Source: Clostridia bacterium (GTDB taxonomy: Bacteria; Bacillota; Clostridia; Oscillospirales; CAG-272). Taken from it: a DNA stretch of 41,077 nt. Positions 17,071 through 25,455 of this stretch are shown here, piece by piece (positions within the stretch are counted from its first letter, which is position 1; every line of letters starts with the position of its first letter). Both the position numbers and the translations under genes were made by a program. The stretch is taken from positions 1-41,077 of the forward strand of contig JAFTVG010000023.1 in the NCBI GenBank assembly GCA_017465885.1. Reading direction: 5' to 3'. Below the pieces are notes generated by a model. It was not told the DNA's origin, made no database searches, and saw only the letters and a program-made list of their open reading frames with translations.

Positions 17071-19113
17071 ATGAAAAAAACGTTGAAAGTTTTCGCTTGG
17101 CTGTGCCTTGCCGCCCTCTGTCTGCAGGGCTGTACCAAGACTCCCGTGACCACCGATGACAAGGGCGAGAGCAGCGTTTCGGCGCCCACCTCCTCGTCCA
17201 CCGCCCTTTCTCCCTCCGCGCCCGACACCACCCCCTCCGAAAGTGAGGATGACAGCAACGTCCCCCCCACCACCGAGGTGACCCTCACCGAGGAGGAGAT
17301 CCTTGACAAGATGAGAGGCGGTTGGATCGGACAGATGGTAGGCGTTGCCTGGGCGGCACCCACCGAATTCCGTTGGGCAGGTCAGCTGATGCCTCAATCC
17401 AATATGCCCGGCTGGAAGCCTGCCACCATCAACGACGCCTTCAATCAGGACGACCTGTACGTGGAGGTGCCCTTCCTCGACTCGATGAAGAAGTATGGCT
17501 ACGACTGCAATCCCAAGCTGATCTCCCAGGCGTTTCGAAAGACCACCTTCTTTATGGACCACGCCAATATGCAGGCAAGAGACAACCTGAACAGCGGCAT
17601 CCAATACCCCGATTCGGGTCACTACCTCTACAACTACCACTCCGACGACATCGACTGGCAGATCGAGTGCGACTTCCTTGGTATGATGTATCCCGGTATG
17701 GTCAACAAGGCGGCTGAGCACGCCTTTGAGCTGGGGCACATCATGAACTACGGCGACGGCGTGTACGGCGGCGTATTCGTGACCGCAATGCACGCGGCTG
17801 CCTTCACCGCAGAATCGGTGGAGGACATCGTGAAGGCGGGAATGAAGGTCATTCCCGAGGGCACGCAGTTCAGAATGCTCATTGACGACGTGATGGCAAG
17901 CTACAAGGCAGGCGACAGCTTTGAAGAAAACTGGGCAATGCTGGAAGAAAAGTGGGCACCCACCGACCTGTGCGCCCGCCTGCAGGGTCCCAGCAACATC
18001 GACGCAAAGTTGAACTCCGGCTATATTATGCTGGGTCTGCTTTACGGCGAGGGAGACTTTGCCAAGACCATCATCCTGTCCACCCGTTGCGGTCAGGACA
18101 GCGACTGTAACCCCTCCAGTGCCGCTTCCATCCTTGGTAACTTCTACGGCGCATCGGGCCTGCCCGAGGCGTATACCAAGGGTCTTGATGCAGACGGCAC
18201 CAAGTTTGCCACCACCAGCTACACCTTCAACGATATGGTGGAGCTCAACTACACCATTATGAAGGAAGCCATCCTTGACAACGGCGCCAAGGAGACCGAG
18301 GGCGGCTTCGTGATCAAGAAGGACAACAAGTACACCCCCGTGAAGTTTGAGCAGTGGCCCGACGGCGTCTACGCCTTCCTGTCCGTTTCTCTTTCCGGCA
18401 ACGCCGTGACCTTCAGAGAGGTCACCCCCTACAGCAAGGGCGAAAAGGTGGTATCCTTCAAGATCGATATGGGCGACGGCACCGTCTTCACCGACGTGAT
18501 CCCCGTCAACTACGTGTACGAAAAGGCGGGTAAATACACCGTCAAGCTGATCGTGACCGGCGAAAAGGGCACGGTGGGCGAGACCTCCAAGGAATTAAAC
18601 GTCCGCTCGGATTATAGCGGCGATCTGCCCGAGAGAGTGGCTCTCTGCTACGTTTCTCTGCCCGGCGGCGGCGGTGCAAAGAATATCAGCGTCATTTACG
18701 ACGGTGTGGTGCCCGATGCCAAGACCGGCAAGGACAGCCTGCAATACGATACCTACAAGGTGCTTGACCCCGTGAAGAACCCCGACCTGACGGCGTACGT
18801 GGGCTATATGTACAGAGAAGAGCTCACCGTTTCAAAGGTGGTCTTCACCGAGGGCGGTCACTTCGGTAACGGCGGCTGGTTCAAGAACGGCACGCTGAAG
18901 GTTCAGCTGCTCATCGACGGCAAGTGGACCGACGTGAGCTACACCTCCGATAAGAATTATCCCAATTCGGACAAGCGCTCCGACTTCGGCGATCCCTTTG
19001 AGACCTTCACCTTCACCCTGGACAAGGCAACAAAATGCCAGGGTGTCAGACTCCACGGTCTTGCAGGCGGTGACGCAAGCTTCATCAGCGTTGCAGAGCT
19101 GGAGATCAAGTGA
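17071..19113 (+). CDS. Secreted ADP-ribosylglycohydrolase-family lipoprotein with PKD and discoidin-like domains
   Basis: A 680-residue protein. The signal peptide ends in the lipobox LQGC (Cys21), followed by a Ser/Thr/Pro-rich tether (22-70). The glycohydrolase domain spans about 72-400, with the metal motifs FNQDD (124-128) and GQDSDCN (341-347). Then come a PKD-like domain (about 455-512, with MGDGT and the tyrosine-glycine 'YEKAGKYTVKL' pattern) and a C-terminal beta-sandwich that resembles F5/8 type C (discoidin) domains (about 520-680). The latter two typically bind glycans. It should act on the outer face of the membrane on an external glycoside. GGAG site upstream; 21 bases after the previous stop, hence the same operon. 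Confidence 0.88.
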   Translation: MKKTLKVFAWLCLAALCLQGCTKTPVTTDDKGESSVSAPTSSSTALSPSAPDTTPSESEDDSNVPPTTEVTLTEEEILDKMRGGWIGQMVGVAWAAPTEFRWAGQLMPQSNMPGWKPATINDAFNQDDLYVEVPFLDSMKKYGYDCNPKLISQAFRKTTFFMDHANMQARDNLNSGIQYPDSGHYLYNYHSDDIDWQIECDFLGMMYPGMVNKAAEHAFELGHIMNYGDGVYGGVFVTAMHAAAFTAESVEDIVKAGMKVIPEGTQFRMLIDDVMASYKAGDSFEENWAMLEEKWAPTDLCARLQGPSNIDAKLNSGYIMLGLLYGEGDFAKTIILSTRCGQDSDCNPSSAASILGNFYGASGLPEAYTKGLDADGTKFATTSYTFNDMVELNYTIMKEAILDNGAKETEGGFVIKKDNKYTPVKFEQWPDGVYAFLSVSLSGNAVTFREVTPYSKGEKVVSFKIDMGDGTVFTDVIPVNYVYEKAGKYTVKLIVTGEKGTVGETSKELNVRSDYSGDLPERVALCYVSLPGGGGAKNISVIYDGVVPDAKTGKDSLQYDTYKVLDPVKNPDLTAYVGYMYREELTVSKVVFTEGGHFGNGGWFKNGTLKVQLLIDGKWTDVSYTSDKNYPNSDKRSDFGDPFETFTFTLDKATKCQGVRLHGLAGGDASFISVAELEIK

Positions 19114-19149
19114 TCCTTCCTTTGTTTGAAGGATGAATAAATAACCCTT

Positions 19150-19188
19150 CGGTATGCCTCTGCCAAAACGGAGGCATACCGTTTTTTT
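19150..19188 (+). terminator. Terminator of the kinase/glycohydrolase operon
   Basis: The 11-bp perfect stem CGGTATGCCTC (19150-19160) / GAGGCATACCG (19171-19181) is followed by seven T (19182-19188). Confidence 0.92.
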
Positions 19189-19307
19189 GGCTTCAAGGCT
19201 TGCTTTTGCACGGATCAAGACTCCAGTGACACGATCTGCACACGAATAAACATACGGTATTCAAGAAGAATCGATGAATATTTTTTTAAAAAATTTCAAA
19301 AAAGCTC

Positions 19308-19336
19308 TTGACAAAACAGAAAAACGGTGCTAAAAT
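19308..19336 (+). promoter_or_regulatory. Promoter of the orphan T-box leader
   Basis: Consensus TTGACA (19308-19313) and TAAAAT (19331-19336) are 17 bases apart. This is a strong sigma-A promoter that fires directly into the T-box RNA. Confidence 0.85.
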
Positions 19337-19342
19337 GCTCCC

Positions 19343-19624
19343 ATCTTGTTAATTGAATAGACCGTCAAATGCGTTTGAGCAGAAAGAGTAGATGGGTGAA
19401 AAAGCCTACAGAGAGGCGCCGGGTGGTGAAAGGCGTTGGTAAGATCCTATTGAAGTTCCCTCTGCGAGCAGTGTGTTGAACAGTGCAGTAGACACAACGG
19501 GTACGACCGTTACATCGTTAAGACTTTTAAGCCTACAAAGGTTTTGACCGAGAGGTCAATACGAAAGCAGAGTGGTACCGCGAAAGAGCATTTTTTCGCC
19601 CCTGTTATATGCAGGGGCTTTTTT
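19343..19624 (+). promoter_or_regulatory. T-box riboswitch, specifier UUC (Phe), without a downstream gene
   Basis: All T-box parts are in order. The stem I base and S-turn motif (AGAGTAGA, about 19384-19391) come first. The distal AG-bulge region (19409-19435) follows. The specifier loop GAAGTTCC (19452-19459) lies between the paired strands GATGGG/CCTATT and GCAGA/TCTGC. The T-box sequence AGAGTGGTACCGCG is at 19569-19582. The terminator is GCCCCTG (19598-19604) / CAGGGGC (19612-19618) plus six T. By position after GAA and one base, the specifier is TTC, codon for phenylalanine. The bulge base T of TGGT pairs with discriminator A, as in tRNA-Phe. The usual genes behind such a leader are pheS/pheT; here the next genes are on the opposite strand. 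Confidence 0.9.
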
Positions 19625-19630
19625 ATTTGC

Positions 19631-19671
19631 AAAAAAAGACGCTTCTGCCGCATTTGCGGCAAAAGCATCTT
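19631..19671 (-). terminator. Terminator of the lipoprotein gene (minus strand)
   Basis: Read on the minus strand, a 16-bp stem (19656-19671 with 19636-19651, two G-T pairs) with a four-base loop is followed by a run of seven T (19631-19637). Confidence 0.85.
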
Positions 19672-19690
19672 CTTGCTTTCATTTCTTTTT

Positions 19691-21013
19691 TCAGAAGAGA
19701 AGCTTCAGCTGCTCTAACTCTTCCTTGGAGATGCGATCGGGCAGGTAAACCACCGCGTTTCCGCCCACCTCCATCACCGAAAGACCGTATTTTTCAACCA
19801 GCTCCCCATCCGCCTTGCCGTTGATGGCTGCGGCTGAGATCTGTCCCATATGAAGGCTTGCATAAACGTCCTGTTGATCCATGGTCATCAGGAAAAGCGG
19901 TCTGCTGCCCTCCTTGGTGCCGGAAAGCTCCACCATCATTCCCTTGCGTCCCGCAGTAGATGCGGCGTACAGATACTCGCCCAGCCCCACGACCTGGTTG
20001 TCAGTGGAGGTCTGAGAATAGATCAGAGGGAGGTTGAGCATTCTGATCACCTCGTCCTCGCTTTCGATCACCCTTTCAAAGGTGACCCGCAGAGTGGTGG
20101 CGTAATGGGTATTGTCCACGACCTGCATTCCCGCGATCTCGCCGTCCACCTGCTGACCCTTTTTGAAGCACTCTTCTTCAAACGCCTTCTGCAGCTCCAC
20201 AAGGCGCTTGTCCTTCAATTGCTCTACCATCCATTGCGCTTTTGGCTTTGCCGCGTAAATGGAGCAAAGATCGGCAAGCATAATGTTGTAAAGCCCTTCC
20301 TCCACCTGAAAATAGTCCTCCGAGGGCGTCGGCTTCAGATCCTCCGAAAGGACCTGCCTGAAGGTTCTGCCGTCAGGCGACTTGGTTTCGGGGTTACCGT
20401 CATAGATCCCGCAGATCTTCGTTTCCAGCAAAAGAGCCTCGTACGCCGCTTTTGCCTTGGCGGCGTCCTCACCGTCGATCTCCTTGAATTCGTCGGTAAG
20501 CTGCTTTTCAAAATCGGGCAGATCGGCAAGAGTCAAGCCCGCGCAGTTGTAGCGGCAGGCAACCAGCCCCTCGATGGGATAGGTGTAAAAATCCTCAAAA
20601 TATCCCGTATAATTGGTGCGCAGAATGAAGCGCACCACCCGCAGATAATCCGAAACGCTTGCCTGTCTGCCGTTGGTGTAGCGCAGACCCTTTTTTAATT
20701 TCACGGTGGCAACCGTCCTTCCATCCTCGGTCTTTGACGAGATGGTTCCCAGCACCGAGATCCAGCCCTTTCCCTCCTCGTAGCGCATAATGGAGGGCGC
20801 CAGCAGAGAGCCTGCGGCGTATTCCTGCTCACTCTGTGCAAAAAGGGGATTGCACTGCTGAAGGAAGCTCTCACCAAACGAGCCTCCCGCCAAGGCGATG
20901 CGCAGGGCGTTTGAGGCTTTGGTGTTCTTGGATGACGCGCACCCCGTCAAGGCAGTCAGAAGCAGTAAGACGGCAAGCAACAGCCCTCCGCCTCTTTTCA
21001 GGTATTTACACAT
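19691..21013 (-). CDS. Solute-binding-protein-like lipoprotein
   Basis: A 440-residue protein. The ATG at 21013 (reading MCKYLK) is chosen because it opens a proper lipoprotein signal (basic start, leucine-rich core, lipobox LTGC with Cys about residue 24) and has a consensus promoter behind it; the longer frame to 21154 would start upstream of that promoter. The middle has the pattern 'VKLKKGLRYTNGRQASVSDYLRVVRF' typical of family 5 (oligopeptide/nickel) solute-binding proteins. No transporter permease or ATPase genes are adjacent, so it either serves a transporter encoded elsewhere or has another role. Similarity is by eye. Confidence 0.7.
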   Translation of the reverse strand: MCKYLKRGGGLLLAVLLLLTALTGCASSKNTKASNALRIALAGGSFGESFLQQCNPLFAQSEQEYAAGSLLAPSIMRYEEGKGWISVLGTISSKTEDGRTVATVKLKKGLRYTNGRQASVSDYLRVVRFILRTNYTGYFEDFYTYPIEGLVACRYNCAGLTLADLPDFEKQLTDEFKEIDGEDAAKAKAAYEALLLETKICGIYDGNPETKSPDGRTFRQVLSEDLKPTPSEDYFQVEEGLYNIMLADLCSIYAAKPKAQWMVEQLKDKRLVELQKAFEEECFKKGQQVDGEIAGMQVVDNTHYATTLRVTFERVIESEDEVIRMLNLPLIYSQTSTDNQVVGLGEYLYAASTAGRKGMMVELSGTKEGSRPLFLMTMDQQDVYASLHMGQISAAAINGKADGELVEKYGLSVMEVGGNAVVYLPDRISKEELEQLKLLF

Positions 21014-21074
21014 AGCGTTCACACCCCCGTGGGGTGCCGTCCTTTCGTTGATTTTTCGGGACTTCTCTACCGAT

Positions 21075-21104
21075 ATTATAAACGCTTTTTCAAAAACTGT
21101 CAAG
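21075..21104 (-). promoter_or_regulatory. Consensus promoter of the lipoprotein gene
   Basis: On the minus strand, TTGACA (21099-21104) and TATAAT (21075-21080) with an 18-base count from box to box corresponding to 17-18 bases of spacer. Transcription starts near 21068, about 55 bases ahead of the ATG. Confidence 0.85.
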
Positions 21105-21203
21105 CACCTTTGGCGTATATTTCGTTTTTGGAGCATTTTACGCCTTTTCCTCAAAAATCCACGGATAAAATCGCATTTTTGCGGGCATAAAACGTCAAAA
21201 ATC

Positions 21204-21232
21204 TTGACTTTTCTTCAATTATATGATATAAT
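21204..21232 (+). promoter_or_regulatory. Plus-strand promoter facing the amidohydrolase gene
   Basis: TTGACT (21204-21209) and TATAAT (21227-21232), spaced by 17 bases, point to the right. The predicted start (about 21239) lies just before the 3' end of the minus-strand amidohydrolase gene, so the transcript would be antisense to it. No plus-strand gene begins within 0.9 kb. Confidence 0.55.
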
Positions 21233-21243
21233 AACCGGGATTT

Positions 21244-22059
21244 TTATTTCGGTAAGCCCAGGATCGCGGCGCCGTTTTTATAGGCGATGGCCTCCCGCTC
21301 CTCACCACTTAAAGGAAGGGCGTCGAAGTACGCCTTATCCTCGCTCTGGCTGTGCCAGGGAGAGTCGGTGGCAAAGAGGATCTTGTCTTTGCCGTGGGCG
21401 CGGATGACCCGCAAAAGCTGGTCTTGCGGCACCTTTCCAAGGATGACCGCCAGATCGAAATAGCAGGGCAGTCCCACCAGATACTCCTCCGACCGATCAG
21501 CAAAGTCGTTGCTTCCAAGATGGGCAAGGATCAAGAAGGGCTTGGGGTCCTCTTCTCCCTTATGCAGTGCCTTCACCACCCGCGCCGCGTTTTCGGGGGT
21601 CAGATGGGTATGGGAGGGGTAGGCAGGATCAAAGCCCGCGTGGGTCAGCACGTACAGTCCTCTTTTCTTACAGCCCTCAAGTATTCTGAAATACTTCTCG
21701 TCGTCAAATTCGGTGCCCTGATAGTCGGGGTGAAGCTTGATGCCCTTCAGACCCAGCGACTTGATCGTATCCAGCTTTCCTTCAATATCCTCGCAGTCGG
21801 GATGGATGCCTCCAAAGGAAAAGATGCCCTCCTTGCCGTTGATCTCTGCGGCATAGCGGTTCACGCTTTCAAACTGAGAGGGCTTGGTCACCACGGGCAA
21901 AACCACCGAATAATCGATCTCCGCCCTCTTCATTGAGCTTTTCAGCCCTGCAAGAGTGCCCTCGGCGTGTGCCTTCATTCCGCCCTTTTCTTCAAGATGG
22001 GCAATGGTCCTTTGGGCGATGGCATCGGGGAAAACGTGGGTATGGAAATCAATGATCAC
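21244..22059 (-). CDS. Amidohydrolase-family metal-dependent hydrolase
   Basis: A 271-residue TIM-barrel hydrolase of the amidohydrolase-2 type. Metal ligands are clear: HTH in IIDFHTHVFPD (residues 6-8), Lys in KLHPDYQG (about 112), His in LTHAG (about 138), HLGSND (about 183) and Asp in FATDSPWH (about 231). The start is GTG 22059. The substrate is not evident; relatives include decarboxylases and hydrolases of aromatic or amide compounds. It is divergent from, and next to, the symporter and aryl-CoA operon, so a role in the same catabolism is possible but unproven. The window between the two genes is only 92 bases. Confidence 0.85.
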   Translation of the reverse strand: MIIDFHTHVFPDAIAQRTIAHLEEKGGMKAHAEGTLAGLKSSMKRAEIDYSVVLPVVTKPSQFESVNRYAAEINGKEGIFSFGGIHPDCEDIEGKLDTIKSLGLKGIKLHPDYQGTEFDDEKYFRILEGCKKRGLYVLTHAGFDPAYPSHTHLTPENAARVVKALHKGEEDPKPFLILAHLGSNDFADRSEEYLVGLPCYFDLAVILGKVPQDQLLRVIRAHGKDKILFATDSPWHSQSEDKAYFDALPLSGEEREAIAYKNGAAILGLPK

Positions 22060-22151
22060 TTCGATCGCCTTCTTTCATAAACAACTAAAAGCATTTCTTT
22101 TTCAAGGTTTTTTATAGACACATTATATACCATTCGAAAGGAAAAGACAAG

Positions 22152-23735
22152 ATGGTAATTCAAATTTTATTTTTGGTGATCTTCTTCGCCGTAATGATCG
22201 GCGTTGGATTTTACTGCCGTAAGAGCGCCAAGGGCGTAAACGGCTTCGTCCTCGGCGGCAGAGAGGTGGGGCCTTGGTTAACGGCATTTGCCTTCGGCAC
22301 CTCCTATTTCTCCGCCGTGATCTTCGTTGGATATGCGGGAAAATTCGGTTGGAACTTCGGTCTTGCCTCCACCTGGATCGGTCTTGGCAACGCCTTCATC
22401 GGCTCGCTTCTCGCCTGGTCGGTGTTAGGCAGACGCACCCGTATCATGACCCATCATTTGGGCTCCAAGACCATGCCCGACTTCTTCGGTCTGCGCTTTG
22501 ACTCCAAGCCCTTGAAGCTCATTGCGGCGATCATCGTTTTCATCTTCCTCATCCCCTACACAGCCTCCCTTTATAACGGGCTTTCCCGTCTGTTTACCAT
22601 GGCATTCCCCGGCATCGAATACACCTGGTGCGTCATTGCCATGTCGGTGTTGACGGGCATTTACGTTTTGGTGGGCGGCTATATGGCAACCGCCATCAAC
22701 GACTTCATTCAGGGCATCTTTATGATCTTCGGCATTTTAGCCGTGATCGTGGCGGTGCTCAACCAAAACGGCGGCTTTATGGGCTCTATGGAAGCCCTTG
22801 CCGATAAGGCAGGCTGGGAATACGCCTCCTTCTTCGGCGCAGACCCCCTCTTCCTTGTGTTCGTGGTGATCTTGACCTCCCTTGGCACCTGGGGGCTTCC
22901 CCAGATGGTGGGCAAATTCTACGCCATCAAGGATGAGGATGCCATCAAAAAGGGCACCGTCATCTCCACCGTCTTTGCCATCATCGTGGCAGGCGGATGC
23001 TATTTCCTGGGCGGCTTCTCCAGGCTCTTCTCCGACGCCACCGAAAAGGGCACTCCCGCAGTGGGCTTTGACAATCTGATCCCCACCATGCTTGAAAACC
23101 TCGGTCCCGTGCTCATCGGTATCGTGCTGGTGCTGGTGCTGTCGGCATCCATGTCCACCCTGTCCTCGCTGGTGCTGACCTCGGGCTCCACCATCACCTT
23201 GGACCTGATCCTCCCCTTGAAGAAAAAGGAGGTTTCCGAAAAGAAGCAGATGCTCATCATCCGTCTTTTCATCGCCTTTTTCATCGTCATTTCCGCGATC
23301 ATCGCCATCTTCCAGCAGTACTCCAAGAGTGAGTCGGTTGCCTTTATCGCCGACCTGATGGGCGTTTCCTGGGGCGTGCTGGCAGGTTCCTTCATTGGTC
23401 CCTTCCTGTGGGGTCTTTACAGCAAAAAGATCTCCCGCGCATCGGTATACGTCAGCTTTGTCCTGGGCGTGACTTTGGGGCTCGTTCAGCTTGCAAAGAG
23501 CGTTATCGGCTTTGACTTCGGCGTAGCCTTCCTTGACGGTCTGGTGTTCAAATCCTCCATCCACTCGGGTGCCATCGCCATGCTTCTCAGCATCGCCATC
23601 GTACCGCTGGTAAGCCTCTTCACCAAAAAACAGAGCAAGGATCGCCTTGAAGAGATCTTCTCCTGCTACAACAAGGAGGTCACCGTCAAAGCAACGGCTG
23701 TCCTTGAAAGCAAAGAGAACGAAAAGAAACACTAA
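22152..23735 (+). CDS. Sodium:solute symporter (SSS family)
   Basis: A 527-residue membrane protein with about 13 hydrophobic helices and the SSS-family pattern: 'GYAGKFGWNFGLAS' near helix 2, 'YNGLSRLFTMAFPG', and 'STLSSLVLTSGSTITLD' (near residue 335-352). The C-terminal tail is charged. SSS proteins import solutes with sodium, for example proline, pantothenate or organic acids; the substrate here cannot be told. It is the first gene of a six-gene operon for 2-oxoacid and acyl-CoA chemistry, so an aromatic amino or keto acid is a reasonable guess. GAAAGG lies upstream of the ATG. Confidence 0.9.
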   Translation: MVIQILFLVIFFAVMIGVGFYCRKSAKGVNGFVLGGREVGPWLTAFAFGTSYFSAVIFVGYAGKFGWNFGLASTWIGLGNAFIGSLLAWSVLGRRTRIMTHHLGSKTMPDFFGLRFDSKPLKLIAAIIVFIFLIPYTASLYNGLSRLFTMAFPGIEYTWCVIAMSVLTGIYVLVGGYMATAINDFIQGIFMIFGILAVIVAVLNQNGGFMGSMEALADKAGWEYASFFGADPLFLVFVVILTSLGTWGLPQMVGKFYAIKDEDAIKKGTVISTVFAIIVAGGCYFLGGFSRLFSDATEKGTPAVGFDNLIPTMLENLGPVLIGIVLVLVLSASMSTLSSLVLTSGSTITLDLILPLKKKEVSEKKQMLIIRLFIAFFIVISAIIAIFQQYSKSESVAFIADLMGVSWGVLAGSFIGPFLWGLYSKKISRASVYVSFVLGVTLGLVQLAKSVIGFDFGVAFLDGLVFKSSIHSGAIAMLLSIAIVPLVSLFTKKQSKDRLEEIFSCYNKEVTVKATAVLESKENEKKH

Positions 23736-23788
23736 TTTAAAAAACGAAATATGGCGGCAAAGCCGTCAAAAGGAGCAAAACAGTATAC

Positions 23789-25426
23789 ATGCCTATTACC
23801 CACATTCTTGAAGAAAACTGCAAAAAGTTCGGCGACAAGGTCTGCCTTGTGGAGATCAACCCCGAGCAGAAGGAAACCAGAAAGCGTTCCTACAAGGAAT
23901 ACGCCCTCATCGAGCAGACCGACGCCCGCTACTTCAGACGGGAGATCACCTGGAACGTCTTTAACGAAAAAGCCAACCGCTTTGCAAACCTCCTTATAAA
24001 CAGAGGCATCAAAAAGGGCGACAAGGTCGGTATCCTCTTGATGAACTGCATCGAGTGGCTTCCCATCTACTTCGGCATTTTAAAGACCGGCGCCCTTGCC
24101 GTTCCCTACAACTTCCGCTTCACCGCCTCCGAGATCCAGTACTGCTCCCGCCTTTCCGAGGTCAACGTGCTGGTCTTCGGCAGTGAGTTCATCACCCGTA
24201 TCGAGGAGATCTACGACGCGGTGGGCGAAAAGTGCCATATGATCTACGTGGGCAACGAGCTTTGCCCCTCCTTTGCCGAGGACTACAAGGATATGACCGC
24301 CGATATGCCCAGCACCCCTCCCGCAGTAGAGCTGACCGACGAGGACTATGCGGCGATCTACTTCTCCTCGGGTACCACCGGCTTCCCCAAAGCCATCTTA
24401 CATAAGCACAAGGCGCTGATGCACTCCTGCAGAGTGGAGCAAAACCACCACGGACAGACCAGTGAGGACGTCTTCCTTTGCATCCCGCCCCTTTACCACA
24501 CCGGCGCCAAGATGCACTGGTTTGGCAGCTTCCTTGCAGGCGGCAAGGCGGTGCTTTTGAAGGGCACCAAGCCCGAATACATCTTAAAAACGGCGTCCGA
24601 TGAACGATGCACCATTCTTTGGCTGCTGGTGCCGTGGGCGCAGGACATCCTCTTTGCGCTGGACAGCGGCGAATTGAAGCTTGAGGACTATCAGCTTGAT
24701 CAGCTTCGCCTGATGCACATCGGTGCACAGCCCGTGCCTCAGAGCCTTGTAAAGAAGTGGCTTTCCTATTTCCCCAACCATCAGTACGACACCAACTACG
24801 GTCTTTCCGAGTCCATCGGGCCCGGCTGCGTACACTTGGGCGTGGAGAACGTCCACAAGGTGGGTGCCATCGGTATCCCCGGCTACGGCTGGCAGATCAA
24901 GATCGTGGACGAGCACGGTGTTGAAGTGGAAAAAGGCGAGGTGGGCGAGCTTTGCGTGAAGGGCGACGGCGTGATGGTCTGCTACTATAACGACCCCAAG
25001 GCAACCAACGCGGTCTTAAAGGACGGCTGGCTCTTTACCGGCGATATGGCAATGCAGGATCCCGACGGCTTCATCTATCTGGTGGACAGAAAGAAGGACG
25101 TGATCATCAGCGGCGGCGAGAACATCTACCCCGTTCAGATCGAGGATTTCTTGTCCTCCCATCCCGACGTGATGGACGTGGCGGTCATCGGTCTGCCCGA
25201 CAGCCGTCTTGGCGAAATTTCCGCCGCCATCGTACAGATCAAAGAGGGGCATAGCTGCACCGAATACGACCTCGAGGCATTCTGCCGTCAGCTCCCCCGC
25301 TACAAGCGGCCCAGAAAATTCATCCTTGCAGACGTGCCCAGAAACGCCACGGGCAAGATCGAAAAGCCCAAGCTTCGTAAGATCTACGGCGGCGACAAGC
25401 TGGTAGACGCGCAGAACAAGGCTTAA
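23789..25426 (+). CDS. AMP-forming acyl-CoA synthetase
   Basis: A 545-residue ANL-superfamily ligase. The AMP-binding P-loop FSSGTTGFPK is at about residues 192-201, the YGLSES motif at about 337-342, the hinge/core motif DGWLFTGD at about 411-418, the 'DRKKDVIISGGENIYP' segment at about 432-447 and the catalytic Lys in NATGKIEK at about 524-531. It would activate a carboxylic acid to its CoA ester, with ATP giving AMP and pyrophosphate. It lies 53 bases after the symporter and 29 bases before iorA; the exact acid is unknown. ATG preceded by AAAAGGAG. Confidence 0.92.
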   Translation: MPITHILEENCKKFGDKVCLVEINPEQKETRKRSYKEYALIEQTDARYFRREITWNVFNEKANRFANLLINRGIKKGDKVGILLMNCIEWLPIYFGILKTGALAVPYNFRFTASEIQYCSRLSEVNVLVFGSEFITRIEEIYDAVGEKCHMIYVGNELCPSFAEDYKDMTADMPSTPPAVELTDEDYAAIYFSSGTTGFPKAILHKHKALMHSCRVEQNHHGQTSEDVFLCIPPLYHTGAKMHWFGSFLAGGKAVLLKGTKPEYILKTASDERCTILWLLVPWAQDILFALDSGELKLEDYQLDQLRLMHIGAQPVPQSLVKKWLSYFPNHQYDTNYGLSESIGPGCVHLGVENVHKVGAIGIPGYGWQIKIVDEHGVEVEKGEVGELCVKGDGVMVCYYNDPKATNAVLKDGWLFTGDMAMQDPDGFIYLVDRKKDVIISGGENIYPVQIEDFLSSHPDVMDVAVIGLPDSRLGEISAAIVQIKEGHSCTEYDLEAFCRQLPRYKRPRKFILADVPRNATGKIEKPKLRKIYGGDKLVDAQNKA

Positions 25427-25455
25427 AACACAACCAAACCCAAAGGAGAAATGAG

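Noticed and set aside
16084..17793. Long minus-strand open frame of 569 codons across the two glycohydrolase genes
   Set aside because: It overlaps two well-supported plus-strand genes, has low-complexity His/Val/Gly content and no ribosome site; GC-rich DNA gives such shadows.
19609..19824. Plus-strand 71-codon frame just after the T-box, a possible regulated gene
   Set aside because: It starts inside the terminator hairpin, has no ribosome site and overlaps the end of the minus-strand lipoprotein gene.
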